Shown here: piece by piece, positions 1 to 7,667 of the stretch
Layout of the letters: the number at the start of each line of letters is the position of its first letter
Numbering within the stretch: position 1 is the first letter of the stretch
Notes under the pieces: generated by a model
The model's input: the letters and a program-made list of their open reading frames with translations, nothing else
Database searches by the model: none
What the model was told of the DNA's origin: nothing
NCBI GenBank assembly: GCA_045586785.1
Contig: JAZNBA010000106.1
Coordinates: 1-29,373, forward strand
Reading direction: 5' to 3'
Length of the DNA stretch: 29,373 nucleotides
Source of the DNA: UMGS1002 sp045586785
Lineage (GTDB): Bacteria > Bacillota > Clostridia > Oscillospirales > CAG-272
Made by a program: the position numbers and the translations under genes

Positions 1-89
1 TGGAAGTTAACTACACTGACGCTGAATGGGCTGCTTTCGTTGCTGAAAACAACAACGACCTCTCCGCAGAGTACAAGAAGTCCGAATAA
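1..89 (+). CDS. C-terminal end of a protein, probably an OppA-type peptide-binding lipoprotein (partial)
   Basis: An open frame runs in from the left edge (first complete codon at base 3) and stops with TAA at 87-89. It gives about 28 residues ending in AEYKKSE. The tail is acidic and hydrophilic, with no membrane segment. Its identity rests on position: it lies directly upstream of oppBCDF on the same strand, where the extracellular substrate-binding protein of peptide ABC transporters is usually encoded. The visible fragment is too short to prove the family, so the assignment is inference. Confidence 0.5.
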   Translation, partial: EVNYTDAEWAAFVAENNNDLSAEYKKSE

Positions 90-415
90 TTCAGACATCT
101 GAAAGTTTCATTATTTCCAACAATGCTGACGGCGGTGAGCCATTGTGCTCACCGCTGGTTTGGCATTTATACGCATTTTCAAAGCAGAGTAAGAATTTCC
201 CAAAATACCAACAGAAGCAGATACGCATTTATAAAGGCAAATAGAACGGGTTCTTTTTTCAATGAAAAAGGATTATTGTAATTGATTAAATCAGATCGAT
301 TAATGTCAGTTTTTGGCAGCGCACAGTCAGGGTGCGCACAGAGCCTTGCAGACAACTGTGTTTTGGGGCTCGAACACTATGAATTGGAAAACAACACAAC
401 AGAGGAGAAAAACCT
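90..415 (+). other. Intergenic leader between the oppA-like gene and oppB
   Basis: This 326-base gap holds no convincing gene. It contains a strong stem-loop at 132-155, a second small hairpin at 319-337 (GCGCAC paired with GTGCGC), and the oppB ribosome binding site AGAGGAG at 401-407. A short T-run at 254-259 follows a very weak 4-bp hairpin. No convincing sigma-A promoter was seen, so oppB is probably read through from the upstream gene, perhaps at a reduced level. Confidence 0.5.
132..155 (+). other. Stem-loop downstream of the oppA-like gene
   Basis: A perfect 9-bp stem (GCGGTGAGC with GCTCACCGC) with a 6-base loop lies 43 bases after the stop codon. It is followed by TGGTTTGGCATTTAT rather than a clean T-run. 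It could be a leaky terminator or an mRNA-stabilising hairpin that keeps the binding protein more abundant than the membrane and ATPase subunits, as is known for many binding-protein operons. That role is inferred. Confidence 0.45.
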
Positions 416-1423
416 ATGTATATGTTTAAATATGTGTCGAAGCGTTTGGGCTTGATGTTGTTCACATTTTTCATCATTTTCACGATGTGCTTTGTGCTTA
501 TCAAGCTTCTGCCTATCCCCACTAATGCTCTTCCGGGACAGGATCCTGCAATCATTATGAAAACCCTTGAAGGAAGAGGTTGGATCACCAACATCCAAGA
601 GGGTGAAAACGGTGTCTGGACCTATGACCGAGTACCGATATTTCTACAGTTCGGAACCTATATCAAGAGAATAGTGACACAAGGTGACTTCGGCATTGTA
701 ACCACCTACGGCGAATATCTTAATATGAATATATGGGAGGTATTTGTCAGCCATCTCCCGCCCACGATCCTTATCAACATTTATTCAACCCTTATCGGTG
801 TGCCTATCGGTCTTGGTTTGGGTATTTTGGCTGCGCTGAAAAAGAATAAGTGGCAGGACCAGCTGATCAATATCTTCATTATTTTGTTGATATCGGTTCC
901 CTCCATCGTATTGGCTATTATGATCCAGTACTTATTCTGCTTTAAGCTTGGTTGGTTCCCACTTACTATGTCAACAAGCGATGCGTACTTCACATGGGAC
1001 GTATTTCGTTCTATGCTCCCCGCTGTCTTTGCTTTGTGTCTGGGTTCTATTGCGGGATATGCCCGTTATACCCGTGCGGAGCTTTCCGAAGTTCTTACCG
1101 GCGAATTTATGCTTTTGGCAAGAACCAAGGGCCTTACTAAAAGACAAGCTATCTACCGTCATGCAATGCGTAACTCTATGGTCGTAATCTTCCCCTCAAT
1201 ACTTAGTGAGTTTATCTCGGTTCTTTCAGGATCGCTTATTATTGAGAAAATATTCGGAGTCAACGGAGTTGGCGGACTCTACCTTAACTCTATCACATTC
1301 CAGGATTATGACTTCTTTATGCTGTTATCCGGCTTCTATACCTTGGTAAGCCTTACAGCAGGTATCGTTATAGATATCAGTTACGGTTTCATTGACCCGA
1401 GAATCAGAATGGGGGCTAAATAA
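416..1423 (+). CDS. oppB: Oligopeptide ABC transporter permease, OppB/DppB family
   Basis: Inner-membrane permease subunit that pairs with OppC to form the translocation path for peptides. It has 335 residues, close to the usual length. Hydrophobic segments lie near residues 11-33, 117-140, 149-175, 199-217, 258-280 and 300-325, the six-helix layout of the family. The cytoplasmic EAA loop that docks on the ATPase is at about 231-256 (LLARTKGLTKRQAIYRHAMR). The C-terminus ends in the typical IDPRIRMG. The ATG at 416 follows the ribosome binding site at 401-407. The stop is 2 bases before oppC, so the genes are co-transcribed and probably translationally coupled. The loop between helices 1 and 2 is slightly long but not unusual. 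Substrate specificity cannot be read from the sequence. Confidence 0.92.
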   Translation: MYMFKYVSKRLGLMLFTFFIIFTMCFVLIKLLPIPTNALPGQDPAIIMKTLEGRGWITNIQEGENGVWTYDRVPIFLQFGTYIKRIVTQGDFGIVTTYGEYLNMNIWEVFVSHLPPTILINIYSTLIGVPIGLGLGILAALKKNKWQDQLINIFIILLISVPSIVLAIMIQYLFCFKLGWFPLTMSTSDAYFTWDVFRSMLPAVFALCLGSIAGYARYTRAELSEVLTGEFMLLARTKGLTKRQAIYRHAMRNSMVVIFPSILSEFISVLSGSLIIEKIFGVNGVGGLYLNSITFQDYDFFMLLSGFYTLVSLTAGIVIDISYGFIDPRIRMGAK

Positions 1424-1425
1424 TT

Positions 1426-3000
1426 ATGAATAATAATATCAATAATATCCCCGCGGAAAAGTTCAGATTTGCCACAAGAAACGATCTCTATCATGACAGC
1501 AAATTTGAAACAAAGCCCGTAAGTTACTTCCAGGGCGCGTTCAAACGCTTCTCCAAGAACAAGGGCGCGGTCGTTGGCGGTGTGGTTATTGCGGTATTGC
1601 TGCTTTTTGCTATATTTGCACCCTTTTTCACACCCTTCCAGCCTGCATACTACGATATGGTGTATGCATATGTAACTCCCAAGAATAATCTTTTCGCCAA
1701 CAGCAATATTAACTTTTGGGACGGATGTAAGGTAAAAAATACAAACAAGATCGGTTATCTCAAAGACCTCGCCATTGCTTCCGAAACAGGCAGAGAAGTA
1801 ATCAAAAACGGCGAATATGATGTAAACGACGGTGTTTATACTTACCGCTATGACACTTATTACGGTGTAGGCTTCGGTAAGTATAAGATAATCTCTCAGC
1901 AAGAGTTTGATGCCATCCAGCAATATCAGAACGAGACAGGCAGACAGGTACTTTATCCTATAGTTAAGCTGTCTGACAGGCCTACTCTTGAGAAAAACAA
2001 ATATGACGCTAACATTTACTATGAAGTAGAAAATGCCAATGTAGCCACAGTTCGACCCAAGGTTGACAAGAACGGCAACATTATTCCCAACTATTGGAAA
2101 TATGAAGCCGGCGATGCCTCTAATATTATGGCAGAGTATAATTCCACCAGAATTGAAGGCGAAAACGGCATAGAAAAAGACGGAAAGCAGTACTTCTACG
2201 TTTACGGTAGAAAGGTAGACGGCGGTATTGAGGTAAGAGCCGAATACTACGAATACTATATCTATCAGCACAACGAAGTAAAGAAAGACGGCATCAAGGA
2301 GCCTGTTTTCTGGTTTGGTACTACTCAAACGGGTAAGGATATCTTCGCGTGCCTTGCATACGGTGCAAGATTCTCGTTCATTTTCGCAACTATCGTTGCA
2401 ATTGCAAACTTTATCGTTGGTGTTATCTGGGGCGCCATTTCCGGTTACTTTGGAGGTAAGATCGACCACTTTATGGAAAGATTTGCCGAAATTCTGGGTG
2501 CCATTCCCACCATCATTGTTATTACACTTCTGAAATACCATATGGGTACAGCCAGCCAGGTGCTTGTTTTATTCATTGCATTCTTCCTAACAGGATGGAT
2601 CGGTATGGCGGGAAGGACGCGTATGCAGTTCTACCGTTTCAAGAATCAGGAATACGTTCTGGCGGCAAGAACTCTGGGTGCATCCGACTCGAGAATTATG
2701 TTTAAGCATATTTTCCCCAACGGTCTCGGTACTATCGTCACGAGCTTTGCCCTGGTCATTCCCGGTATGATCTATTCGGAAACCAGCTTTACCTATCTGG
2801 GTATTATCAATCTTGAAGCAGGAAACACAACCAGTGTCGGTACTCTTATCGCAGCAGGACAGCAGTCCATTATGGCAAACGCCGCATATGTGGCATTCTT
2901 CCCCTGTATGTTCTTGGTTCTTTTGATGCTCAGCTTCAATTTGTTCGGTAACGGATTACGCGATGCGTTTAACCCGTCGCTCAGAGGAACGGAGGATTAA
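1426..3000 (+). CDS. oppC: Oligopeptide ABC transporter permease, OppC family, with a large insertion
   Basis: Second permease subunit of the Opp complex. It has 524 residues against about 300 usually. A cytoplasmic N-terminus is followed by TM1 (about 48-68). The conserved FGTTQTGKDIF segment that normally comes about 40 residues later starts only at residue 297. The roughly 185 extra residues are rich in Tyr, Asn, Lys and Glu, have no hydrophobic stretch and by topology lie outside the membrane. The remaining helices and the EAA loop (about 409-435, EYVLAARTLGASDSRIMFKH) are normal. The gene starts 2 bases after oppB and ends 2 bases before oppD. The insertion may form an extracellular domain that helps dock the binding protein or captures substrate, which is inference. 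The family assignment is secure. Confidence 0.9.
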   Translation: MNNNINNIPAEKFRFATRNDLYHDSKFETKPVSYFQGAFKRFSKNKGAVVGGVVIAVLLLFAIFAPFFTPFQPAYYDMVYAYVTPKNNLFANSNINFWDGCKVKNTNKIGYLKDLAIASETGREVIKNGEYDVNDGVYTYRYDTYYGVGFGKYKIISQQEFDAIQQYQNETGRQVLYPIVKLSDRPTLEKNKYDANIYYEVENANVATVRPKVDKNGNIIPNYWKYEAGDASNIMAEYNSTRIEGENGIEKDGKQYFYVYGRKVDGGIEVRAEYYEYYIYQHNEVKKDGIKEPVFWFGTTQTGKDIFACLAYGARFSFIFATIVAIANFIVGVIWGAISGYFGGKIDHFMERFAEILGAIPTIIVITLLKYHMGTASQVLVLFIAFFLTGWIGMAGRTRMQFYRFKNQEYVLAARTLGASDSRIMFKHIFPNGLGTIVTSFALVIPGMIYSETSFTYLGIINLEAGNTTSVGTLIAAGQQSIMANAAYVAFFPCMFLVLLMLSFNLFGNGLRDAFNPSLRGTED

Positions 3001-3002
3001 GC

Positions 3003-5225
3003 ATGAATAAAGAAGTCAAAATATCAGTAAATGACCTTAAGGTCTCCTTCCGGACAGATGCCGGTAAGGTTCAGGCAGTCCGTAACATTTCCTTCGACCT
3101 TTACAAAGGTGAAACTCTTGCCATCGTTGGAGAATCGGGCTCGGGCAAATCAGTTACTTCTAAAGCTATCATGGGTGTTTCCGCAGGTAACGCTATCTTT
3201 GAGGGCGGCGAGATACTTTATGACGGTCAGGACCTCATGCGTATCCCCGAGGAGGAGATGCACAAGCTTCGCGGCGACAAGATCGCAATGATCTTCCAGG
3301 ACCCCCTGTCCGCGCTCAACCCCATTATGCGAATCGGTAAACAAATTACCGAGGCTATGCTCCTGAAAAACAAGGCAAACCGCAAGGAAGGCCGTGTTAC
3401 CTTTAACAAAACTCTTGCGGAATTGTCCGAAATGATGAAAAAAGCCCTTGCTGAGGCTCGCGGCACCAATATTTCCGTATCGGACATCGAAAAATATATC
3501 AAAACCTTTGATGCATTCAATATTCAGGCAATAAAGCTTGAAAACAGCTACAACGCAGCACGTACCGCCGCCGAGGAAATGATCGCGGCAATCGAGGATC
3601 TTCTCTTCCTCACTGAAAAAAAGCAAAAAGTCGATGTAGTATCAACGCTCGGCCTTATCGGACGCAGCCTTGCGGCTATCGACGACAAGTACTTTGTTTC
3701 CAAGTATGCGGAAATTCTCAAGGAACACACCGCGGCATTTAAGACCATTCTTCGCGCGGAGCGCAAAAAGGTGTCTTTTATCAAGAAGCTGGTGCGCGCG
3801 TCCGCATCCAAGAAAGAGGCTTCTCCTGAAACAGTTGAGTTCCTTGAGGCACTTAAGGGAACTGCAAAGGAAATGCTTGAGCAGCCTCAATACAACTTCT
3901 TCAGAATCGGTTATTATGTATACACGCACCCCAACACCGATCTTAGCCGTATGTCTGCGGACGAGGCTAATGAAATGACCAAAAAGTTCCTCGATGAGGA
4001 CTTTATGAACTCCTTTATCGAGCTCGAAAAGATCGCGGTGCAGTACTCCTTTGATAAGACCATTCAAAACAAAAAAGCCGCTATTGTGGCACTTGAAGAA
4101 GCTATCAAGTTCTTCAAAGCAGGCGATTTTTCCTCTCAAGAGGCAGAGGCAACCTGCAAGAGTGTAAACCAGAGCGTTCTCGCGGCAATCGACCCCCTTG
4201 CCGTCATCAAAGATAACGTAGCTTATACCTTTGGCGGAGCTCTCAAGAGAGAGATCGAGAAGTATTTCTTCTATATCAAAAACAATCCTAAGGAAGAAGC
4301 TCGCTTTGCCCGTCAGACAGCACAGAGAGAAGCTTTGCTGGCTAAGGGCAAGAAGGTTGACTGGAAGATCGTTCCCAAATCTGTTATCGATCCCAAGGTC
4401 CAGATCGAAACCATCGTTTCGGTTCTCTCCCGTGTAATGAACAAATTCAAGGCTGACGTTGAAAATGCACAGAACTTTGATGTAGACGCACGTTGCCTTG
4501 AAATCATTGATTACCTCAAACTTAAAGCGTCGCAGGTAGTTTATACACTTACCAAGCGAATCGCAAAGGAAAAAGCTATAAAGCTTATGGAAGAGGTCGG
4601 TATTCCCGAGGCGAGAATGCGTTACAGACAGTATCCGTTTGAATTTTCAGGCGGTATGCGTCAGCGTATAGTTATTGCTATTGCGCTTTCGGCTAACCCC
4701 GACATCCTCATTTGCGACGAGCCCACAACGGCACTTGACGTTACAATTCAGGCACAGATCCTTGAGCTTATCAACCGACTCAAGCGCGAGCACGACCTTT
4801 CTATTATCTTTATCACCCACGACCTTGGCGTCGTTGCTAATATGGCAGACAGAATTGCCGTTATGTATGCAGGTAAGATCGTAGAATACGGTACAGCGGA
4901 AGAGGTATTCTACAATCCTCAGCATCCCTATACCTGGGCACTGCTCTCCTCTATGCCCGACCTTGACACAAACGAAAAGCTGGACGCGATCCCCGGCACT
5001 CCCCCCAACATGATATATCCCCCTGTCGGAGATGCATTTGCTGAAAGAAACAAATATGCAATGGAGATAGACTTTGAGATGCAGCCTCCTATGTATGAGG
5101 TCTCCCCCACACACTTCGCTGCAACCTGGTTGCTCCATCCCAACGCACCCAAAGTAGAAATACCCAAGATAATTACCGAGCGTATCCAAAGAATGAAAGA
5201 AAGAGGAGGCAGCCATGGAGAATAA
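3003..5225 (+). CDS. oppD: Peptide ABC transporter ATPase, OppD family, with a ~390-residue internal insertion
   Basis: Cytoplasmic ATPase subunit driving peptide import. It has 740 residues, about twice the usual length. Walker A is GESGSGKS (43-50), the Q-loop Gln is Q99, the signature is FSGGMRQR (548-555), Walker B is ILICDEP (568-574) and the H-loop His is H606, so all ATPase motifs are intact. The extra sequence lies between the Q-loop and the signature, about residues 125-515, and interrupts the helical subdomain that contacts the permease. It is Lys/Glu/Ala-rich, looks mostly helical and resembles no domain I recognise. The OppD-type C-terminal extension is present (AMEIDFEMQPPMYEVSPTHF) but lacks the cysteines usually found there. 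The gene overlaps oppF by 11 bases. The frame is uninterrupted, so this is not a sequencing fusion. Confidence 0.9.
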   Translation: MNKEVKISVNDLKVSFRTDAGKVQAVRNISFDLYKGETLAIVGESGSGKSVTSKAIMGVSAGNAIFEGGEILYDGQDLMRIPEEEMHKLRGDKIAMIFQDPLSALNPIMRIGKQITEAMLLKNKANRKEGRVTFNKTLAELSEMMKKALAEARGTNISVSDIEKYIKTFDAFNIQAIKLENSYNAARTAAEEMIAAIEDLLFLTEKKQKVDVVSTLGLIGRSLAAIDDKYFVSKYAEILKEHTAAFKTILRAERKKVSFIKKLVRASASKKEASPETVEFLEALKGTAKEMLEQPQYNFFRIGYYVYTHPNTDLSRMSADEANEMTKKFLDEDFMNSFIELEKIAVQYSFDKTIQNKKAAIVALEEAIKFFKAGDFSSQEAEATCKSVNQSVLAAIDPLAVIKDNVAYTFGGALKREIEKYFFYIKNNPKEEARFARQTAQREALLAKGKKVDWKIVPKSVIDPKVQIETIVSVLSRVMNKFKADVENAQNFDVDARCLEIIDYLKLKASQVVYTLTKRIAKEKAIKLMEEVGIPEARMRYRQYPFEFSGGMRQRIVIAIALSANPDILICDEPTTALDVTIQAQILELINRLKREHDLSIIFITHDLGVVANMADRIAVMYAGKIVEYGTAEEVFYNPQHPYTWALLSSMPDLDTNEKLDAIPGTPPNMIYPPVGDAFAERNKYAMEIDFEMQPPMYEVSPTHFAATWLLHPNAPKVEIPKIITERIQRMKERGGSHGE

Positions 5226-6408
5226 TAATGAAGTATTGTTGAAAGTGGAGCACCTTTGCCAGTATTTCCGTTTGGGACGCAAGGATATGAAGGCAGTTGA
5301 CGACGTAAGCTTCGAGATCAGAAAAGGCGAAACCTTTGGTCTTGTTGGTGAGTCCGGCTGCGGAAAGACCACAACAGGTCGTTCCATTATCAAGCTGTAT
5401 AACATTACCTCCGGTAACGTGTACTTCAAGGGTCAGCGAATCGGAGCAGGTACGCGCTCATATAAGGACGCGATCAAGCAGGCGAAAAAGGATCTTGAAC
5501 AAAATAAGATCAATAAGCAGGAATACGATGCTATTGTTGAAAGCAACAAAGCTCTTATCAAAGACGCAAAGTTTGACAGCAAAGCAGTTGATAAGCAGTA
5601 TGCGGAGTCTCTTGTAAACAAGCTGGAAGCAGAATATGCCGAAAAGTTCAAGGCTGCTGAAGGTGATGATGAGCAGCTCAAGGCTCTCAGAAGAGAATAC
5701 AAGAACAGAATTCGCGTAGCCAAGAAGAGCAAGCTGATCACTCAGATACAGATGATCTTCCAGGATCCTATCGCTTCTCTTGACCCTCGTATGACGGTTC
5801 GTGATATTATCGCCGAGGGTCTGGTTATAAACGGCATTACCGACAAGGATTATATCAACGAGAAGGTTTACGAGATACTTGAGACGGTTGGTCTTGTGCG
5901 TGAGCACGCAGACCGTTATCCCCACGAGTTCTCCGGCGGTCAGCGTCAGCGTATCGGTATCGCGAGAGCCGTTGTTATGCAGCCTGAGATGATCATTGCG
6001 GACGAGCCTATCTCCGCGCTTGACGTATCTATTCAGGCGCAGGTTATCAACCTGCTCAATGATCTCCGCCAGCATCTGGGACTTACCATTATGTTCATCG
6101 CGCACGACCTGTCGGTAGTTAAATACTTCTCCGACCGAATCGGCGTTATGTACTTCGGAAAAATGGTCGAGCTTGCTGATTCGGATGAGCTCTTCAAGAA
6201 TCCCTTGCATCCTTATACCAAATCGCTTCTTTCCGCAATTCCCCTTCCCGACCCCATATATGAGAAGCAGCGTACAAGAATTCACTACAACCCCATTGCA
6301 GAACACGATTATTCGGTAGATACCCCCTCGTTCCGCGAGATCTCCCCCGGACATTTCGTATACTGCAACGACGTTGAAGAGCAAAAATACAAGCAATCGA
6401 TCAAGTAA
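5215..6408 (+). CDS. oppF: Peptide ABC transporter ATPase, OppF family, with a charged helical insertion
   Basis: Second ATPase of the Opp complex, forming a heterodimer with OppD. It has 397 residues against about 310-330 usually. Walker A is GESGCGKT (45-52), the Q-loop Gln is Q183, the signature is FSGGQRQR (239-246), Walker B is MIIADEP (259-265) and the H-loop His is H297. Between the end of the early beta-subdomain (about 78) and the Q-loop (about 172) lie roughly 80 extra residues. They are dense in Lys, Glu, Ala and Gln and look like a helical hairpin or coiled coil. The ATG at 5215 lies inside the end of oppD, behind a GAGGAGG ribosome binding site about 5203-5210, which indicates translational coupling. 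The C-terminus has the family tail (SFREISPGHFVYC). This insertion is at a different site from that in OppD. Confidence 0.91.
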   Translation: MENNNEVLLKVEHLCQYFRLGRKDMKAVDDVSFEIRKGETFGLVGESGCGKTTTGRSIIKLYNITSGNVYFKGQRIGAGTRSYKDAIKQAKKDLEQNKINKQEYDAIVESNKALIKDAKFDSKAVDKQYAESLVNKLEAEYAEKFKAAEGDDEQLKALRREYKNRIRVAKKSKLITQIQMIFQDPIASLDPRMTVRDIIAEGLVINGITDKDYINEKVYEILETVGLVREHADRYPHEFSGGQRQRIGIARAVVMQPEMIIADEPISALDVSIQAQVINLLNDLRQHLGLTIMFIAHDLSVVKYFSDRIGVMYFGKMVELADSDELFKNPLHPYTKSLLSAIPLPDPIYEKQRTRIHYNPIAEHDYSVDTPSFREISPGHFVYCNDVEEQKYKQSIK

Positions 6409-6431
6409 TTAAAATGGATGGTTAAATTACC

Positions 6432-6851
6432 GTGAAACAGGAAACCAAAGTAAAATTAACAAAATATGCTGTTTGTTTTGGCATTGAAGCATTTATCGCT
6501 TTTCTTGTGATTTGGTCAAAGGGCTTTTTCACAGAACGGATAGCGGTAAACCTCCAGATATTATCGGACGCTTTCTTCGTTTCGGGCGTATTGATGACGC
6601 TTTTTGCGGGTATGCTGTACGTCAGCAGCGAGGGAGCACTCATAGGAATCGGATTTGTTCTCAGAAACGCCGTGCTAACCTTTATTCCCATGGGTAGAGC
6701 AAAGCACGAAAAGTACGCCGATTACCGTGAGCGCAAGCTCGGTAAAGCCAAAAAGCAGGATAACAGCTGTATTCTTGTAACGGGACTTTTCTTCCTGATC
6801 ACCGGAATCATCCTTACACTTATTTGGTACGTAAAATTTTATAACGTATAA
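6432..6851 (+). CDS. Small membrane protein, DUF3899-like
   Basis: A 139-residue protein with a GTG start 23 bases after oppF. Hydrophobic segments lie near residues 12-29, 43-64 and 113-133, with a Lys/Arg-rich stretch (about 88-110) between the last two that is probably cytoplasmic. The core SDAFFVSGVLMTLFAGMLYV and the following SSEGALIGIG resemble the DUF3899 family, whose function is unknown. The gene is the last of the opp operon, directly before the terminator, so it is expressed with the transporter. The start is not certain: an ATG at 6414 is followed by an in-frame stop, and no strong ribosome binding site precedes 6432. Confidence 0.65.
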   Translation: MKQETKVKLTKYAVCFGIEAFIAFLVIWSKGFFTERIAVNLQILSDAFFVSGVLMTLFAGMLYVSSEGALIGIGFVLRNAVLTFIPMGRAKHEKYADYRERKLGKAKKQDNSCILVTGLFFLITGIILTLIWYVKFYNV

Positions 6852-6855
6852 AATT

Positions 6856-6885
6856 ATCCCCGCGCCTATGCGCGGGGATGTTTTT
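6856..6885 (+). terminator. Bidirectional rho-independent terminator of the opp operon
   Basis: A perfect 10-bp GC-rich stem (ATCCCCGCGC with GCGCGGGGAT) with a CTAT loop is followed by GTTTTT. In the opposite direction the hairpin is followed by AATTTTATA. It therefore serves both the opp operon (+) and the convergent four-gene operon (-), which ends at 6904. Confidence 0.9.
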
Positions 6886-6903
6886 ACATATGCCTAAAAA
6901 TTA

Positions 6904-7656
6904 TTAATTTACATCCTTGGCTATTGTACGGTCAAGACGTTTTTCGCAGTGATCGAGGAATTTTATCCACAGCGTGCTGTCGATAAATTTATTTTCGCCC
7001 GTTTCCATGAGAATCTTTCCGAACTCCTCGGTATTGTTGTTCCAAGTGTGGTTTCCAATGAAAACGTCCACCCTCTCGCCGCGCAGTCTGTTCAGCGAAG
7101 CACGATAGTCCTCACGACAGCCGTCGTAATCAAATTTGCCCTGTGCCAGCGTATTAGCACCCGCGCCCCCAAACATACCAACGCGATATTTTTTGCCGTC
7201 CTGCTCGGTTTCAAAGAACAGTGAGACGGTTCCGTGTGTATGACCGGGCGTTTCCATAAACGTGACGGTGGTGTTACCCAGTGTCAGCGTATCGCCGTCC
7301 GAGATAAGAATATCGGGAGTAAAATATTTCAGCGCGTTTTGCTCGTCAAGTCTGCCGATAAGCGTTTTGGCACCCGACAGATCCACCATTGCCCGAGTGC
7401 CCTCGGTGTGATCCCAGTGCCAGTGGGTGTGGATTATGTACTTTATGTCCTCGGGCTTGAAGCCGAGCTTGTAAATTGAGCGTATTACAAGATAAAATGC
7501 GTTGCTGTAGCCTGTATCGATAAGAATGAGTCCGTCGCCTGTATCGATAATATGGCAGGAGGACTGAAACGTTCCGACAAAATAAACATTTCCTATAATG
7601 CGAAACGGCTCTATTCTGCCCTCGTAGGGCTGTTCAATTTTTCTTCTTTTAAACAT
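6904..7656 (-). CDS. Metallo-beta-lactamase-fold hydrolase
   Basis: A 250-residue MBL-fold enzyme that probably binds two zinc ions. The signature HTHWHWDH spans residues 76-83, giving the HxHxDH ligands H78, H80, D82 and H83. Further likely ligands are H139 (TPGHTHGT) and H203 (GNHT). The region before it (LILIDTGY) is the typical strand before the first metal motif. There is no signal peptide, so it is cytoplasmic. It resembles the B3-type/glyoxalase II-like branch, but substrates in this fold range from thioesters to lactones and cannot be assigned. The start at 7656 has AAGGAGA upstream. It is the last gene of a four-gene operon, 11 bases after the dehydrogenase gene, and shares the terminator at 6856-6885. 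Confidence 0.85.
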   Translation of the reverse strand: MFKRRKIEQPYEGRIEPFRIIGNVYFVGTFQSSCHIIDTGDGLILIDTGYSNAFYLVIRSIYKLGFKPEDIKYIIHTHWHWDHTEGTRAMVDLSGAKTLIGRLDEQNALKYFTPDILISDGDTLTLGNTTVTFMETPGHTHGTVSLFFETEQDGKKYRVGMFGGAGANTLAQGKFDYDGCREDYRASLNRLRGERVDVFIGNHTWNNNTEEFGKILMETGENKFIDSTLWIKFLDHCEKRLDRTIAKDVN

Positions 7657-7667
7657 ATCTGATCTCC

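Noticed and set aside
3375..4547. OppD insertion as an assembly error or gene fusion artefact
   Set aside because: The frame stays open throughout, codon use matches the flanks, the insert sits at one domain boundary, and the ATPase motifs on both sides are intact.
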